DNA of 64,000 bases from Bdellovibrio sp. KM01 (lineage in GTDB: Bacteria > Bdellovibrionota > Bdellovibrionia > Bdellovibrionales > Bdellovibrionaceae). The stretch spans positions 1,612,001 through 1,676,000 of the forward strand of contig NZ_CP058348.1 in NCBI RefSeq assembly GCF_013752535.1. The letters are read 5' to 3'. Of the stretch, positions 62,909 to 64,000 are shown piece by piece. The stretch's first letter is position 1. Every line of letters begins with the position of its first letter. Made by a program: the position numbers and the translations under genes. The notes beneath the pieces were generated by a model. That model searched no databases, was not told where the DNA came from, and worked only from the letters and a program-made list of their open reading frames with translations.

Positions 62909-64000
62909 AAACATTCTTGGGAGCGGGGTAGGCCTGAGTATTCCGCAAATATATATTCGTCTCGTTGGTAGATATTTTGAATAATATTACGGATCGAAGT
63001 CGCTTCCAAAACGGCACGATCCAGAGTGTTCATCTTGCCACCTACGTAAAGTGGAATGTCTCGGTAAATTGTATTGCACTTAAGATTGAAAATGGGTTTT
63101 TTCTTTAAAGTTTCATTGTAAAAATGGGCATCACCTTCACGAAGAAACGATTCCATGGGGCCCGCAGTTAAGGTGCGGTTTTCATTGTAGGCAATCAGGA
63201 TGGGGTAGTATCCCGCGATAATGTCGATATGTTTAAAGTGAGCTTGAATGGGAGCTAGGAAGTCCGCCAATTGTTCAGTGTTGTGAACGGTTGAGCCGTC
63301 GAAATAGGTTTGATAGACACCATTTGGCTTCAGGCAGTTTTTCACCAGTTCGATAAATTCAAGAGTATACAGTTTCGCTGCATTGAAGTTTCCTGGGTAG
63401 GTTGCCGTGTTGACTATTAAATCATAGCTTTCAACAGGGCAGTTTCTTAAATACGACATTCCATCGATCAGATGAATGGATGTGTGGGCATTGTTTGCAA
63501 GATCATTATTGTATTCTTTAAAGACCTTCAGATTTCTCAAAACAGTCGGGGATATTTCAATCAAATCTGTGTGCTCGCTGATTGCAGTGACACCCCAGGA
63601 AGTCTGTCCGGTGCCTACTCCGATGACGGCGGATTTTTTTAAAGTATCGGGAAAGTATCTTCGTGCATACAGTCCGATTAAATTTTCTGTGCCCCTGTCG
63701 ATAATGTGTGAACGATGTCCATCAATGATGTAGTGATGTGATACTTGGTCATCCGTAACGGGGTCTTCCATCACGGCAATCGATGAAAAGGCTTCCGAGA
63801 ATATCTGTGAATTGATAGTGGCCGGTCTGATTTGCTTAACGAAGCGATTGTTGAATAATCCCGAAGCCTGGTCTTTTTGAAATGCGAAGAATGCAAAAAC
63901 AATAAGAGCCGCGAAGCCCCAGGATGTCGAGACGTACTTTTTGTCGAAATAGGTAAGAATCATAATGGCGACAATCGCTATCGATAAAGCGATGGAAAAA
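62905..64000 (-). CDS. Spermidine-synthase-like protein, copy 3, 5' end beyond window
   Basis: The frame is open through the right edge: before ATG 63963 it reads FSIALSIAIVAI, a hydrophobic stretch, so a longer membrane-fused form is likely and the true start is outside. Visible part: a further hydrophobic segment, then SHHYIIDGHRSHIIDRG, AVIGVGTGQTSWG, LIDGMSYLRN and VNTATYPGNFNAAKLYTLEF. It lacks GGGDGG and the catalytic Asp, like copies 1 and 2. It overlaps copy 2 by 4 nt, convergent. Confidence 0.68.
   Translation of the reverse strand, partial: FSIALSIAIVAIMILTYFDKKYVSTSWGFAALIVFAFFAFQKDQASGLFNNRFVKQIRPATINSQIFSEAFSSIAVMEDPVTDDQVSHHYIIDGHRSHIIDRGTENLIGLYARRYFPDTLKKSAVIGVGTGQTSWGVTAISEHTDLIEISPTVLRNLKVFKEYNNDLANNAHTSIHLIDGMSYLRNCPVESYDLIVNTATYPGNFNAAKLYTLEFIELVKNCLKPNGVYQTYFDGSTVHNTEQLADFLAPIQAHFKHIDIIAGYYPILIAYNENRTLTAGPMESFLREGDAHFYNETLKKKPIFNLKCNTIYRDIPLYVGGKMNTLDRAVLEATSIRNIIQNIYQRDEYIFAEYSGLPRSQECF

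Overview
The window reads as a chromosomal segment of a Bdellovibrio-like predatory bacterium (Bdellovibrionota). This is inferred from gene content: many secreted proteins and proteases, a complete-looking lower mevalonate pathway next to ribosomal protein genes, an alternative complex III operon, and E. coli-like KdsA for LPS. No rRNA, tRNA or CRISPR array was found. Coding density is high and most operons show ATGA or short overlaps.

Layout. (1) 1-11.1 kb: the 3' end of an N-formylglutamate amidohydrolase-like gene, then the cytochrome c maturation pair ResB/CcsA, then a six-gene alternative complex III operon (actA-F). (2) 11.1-14.7 kb: three exported proteins: a lipoprotein, a large signal-peptide protein with a PI3K/HipA-like kinase domain, and a Pro-rich/Cys-repeat protein. 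(3) 14.8-17.7 kb: thrS-infC, with infC apparently starting at AUU. (4) 17.7-25 kb: miscellaneous membrane and exported genes, including a SugE-type SMR exporter, a glycerophosphodiesterase, an esterase, and a DUF2844/DUF3443 pair in which the second protein carries twin pepsin-like motifs. (5) 25.1-31.1 kb: rpmI-rplT followed closely by fni, mvaA, a GHMP kinase (probable phosphomevalonate kinase), mvaD and mvk. (6) 31-34.6 kb: a lytic-transglycosylase-like lipoprotein, a LolCD/MacB-like ABC pair and an AlkD-like protein. (7) 34.7-38.5 kb: three paralogous small secreted Cys-rich proteins (motif CWGGWK...CG..C) with an S41 peptidase and a CPBP membrane protease between copies 2 and 3. (8) 38.5-42.5 kb: rsmG and a SpoU methyltransferase, AtoE, and a coiled-coil exported protein. 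(9) 42.7-47.2 kb: pheS-pheT-ihfA-merR. (10) 47.3-56 kb: an EamA transporter, an IS1-like element with degenerate inverted repeats, a periplasmic binding protein, DUF1275, a GNAT, a degenerate GT51-like membrane protein, a repeat protein, a GNAT remnant and two trypsin-like lipoproteins. (11) 56-64 kb: kdsA and a cluster of three spermidine-synthase-like membrane fusion proteins, an HTTM-like protein and a small anchored protein; the last gene runs off the window.

Themes. The genes forming one cluster in E. coli (thrS-infC-rpmI-rplT-pheS-pheT-ihfA) are all present here, in the same order and on the same strand, but split into three blocks by about 7.6 and 16.9 kb of unrelated genes. The most promising undescribed material is the Cys-rich secreted paralog cluster, the exported kinase-like protein, and the spermidine-synthase-like/HTTM membrane cluster.
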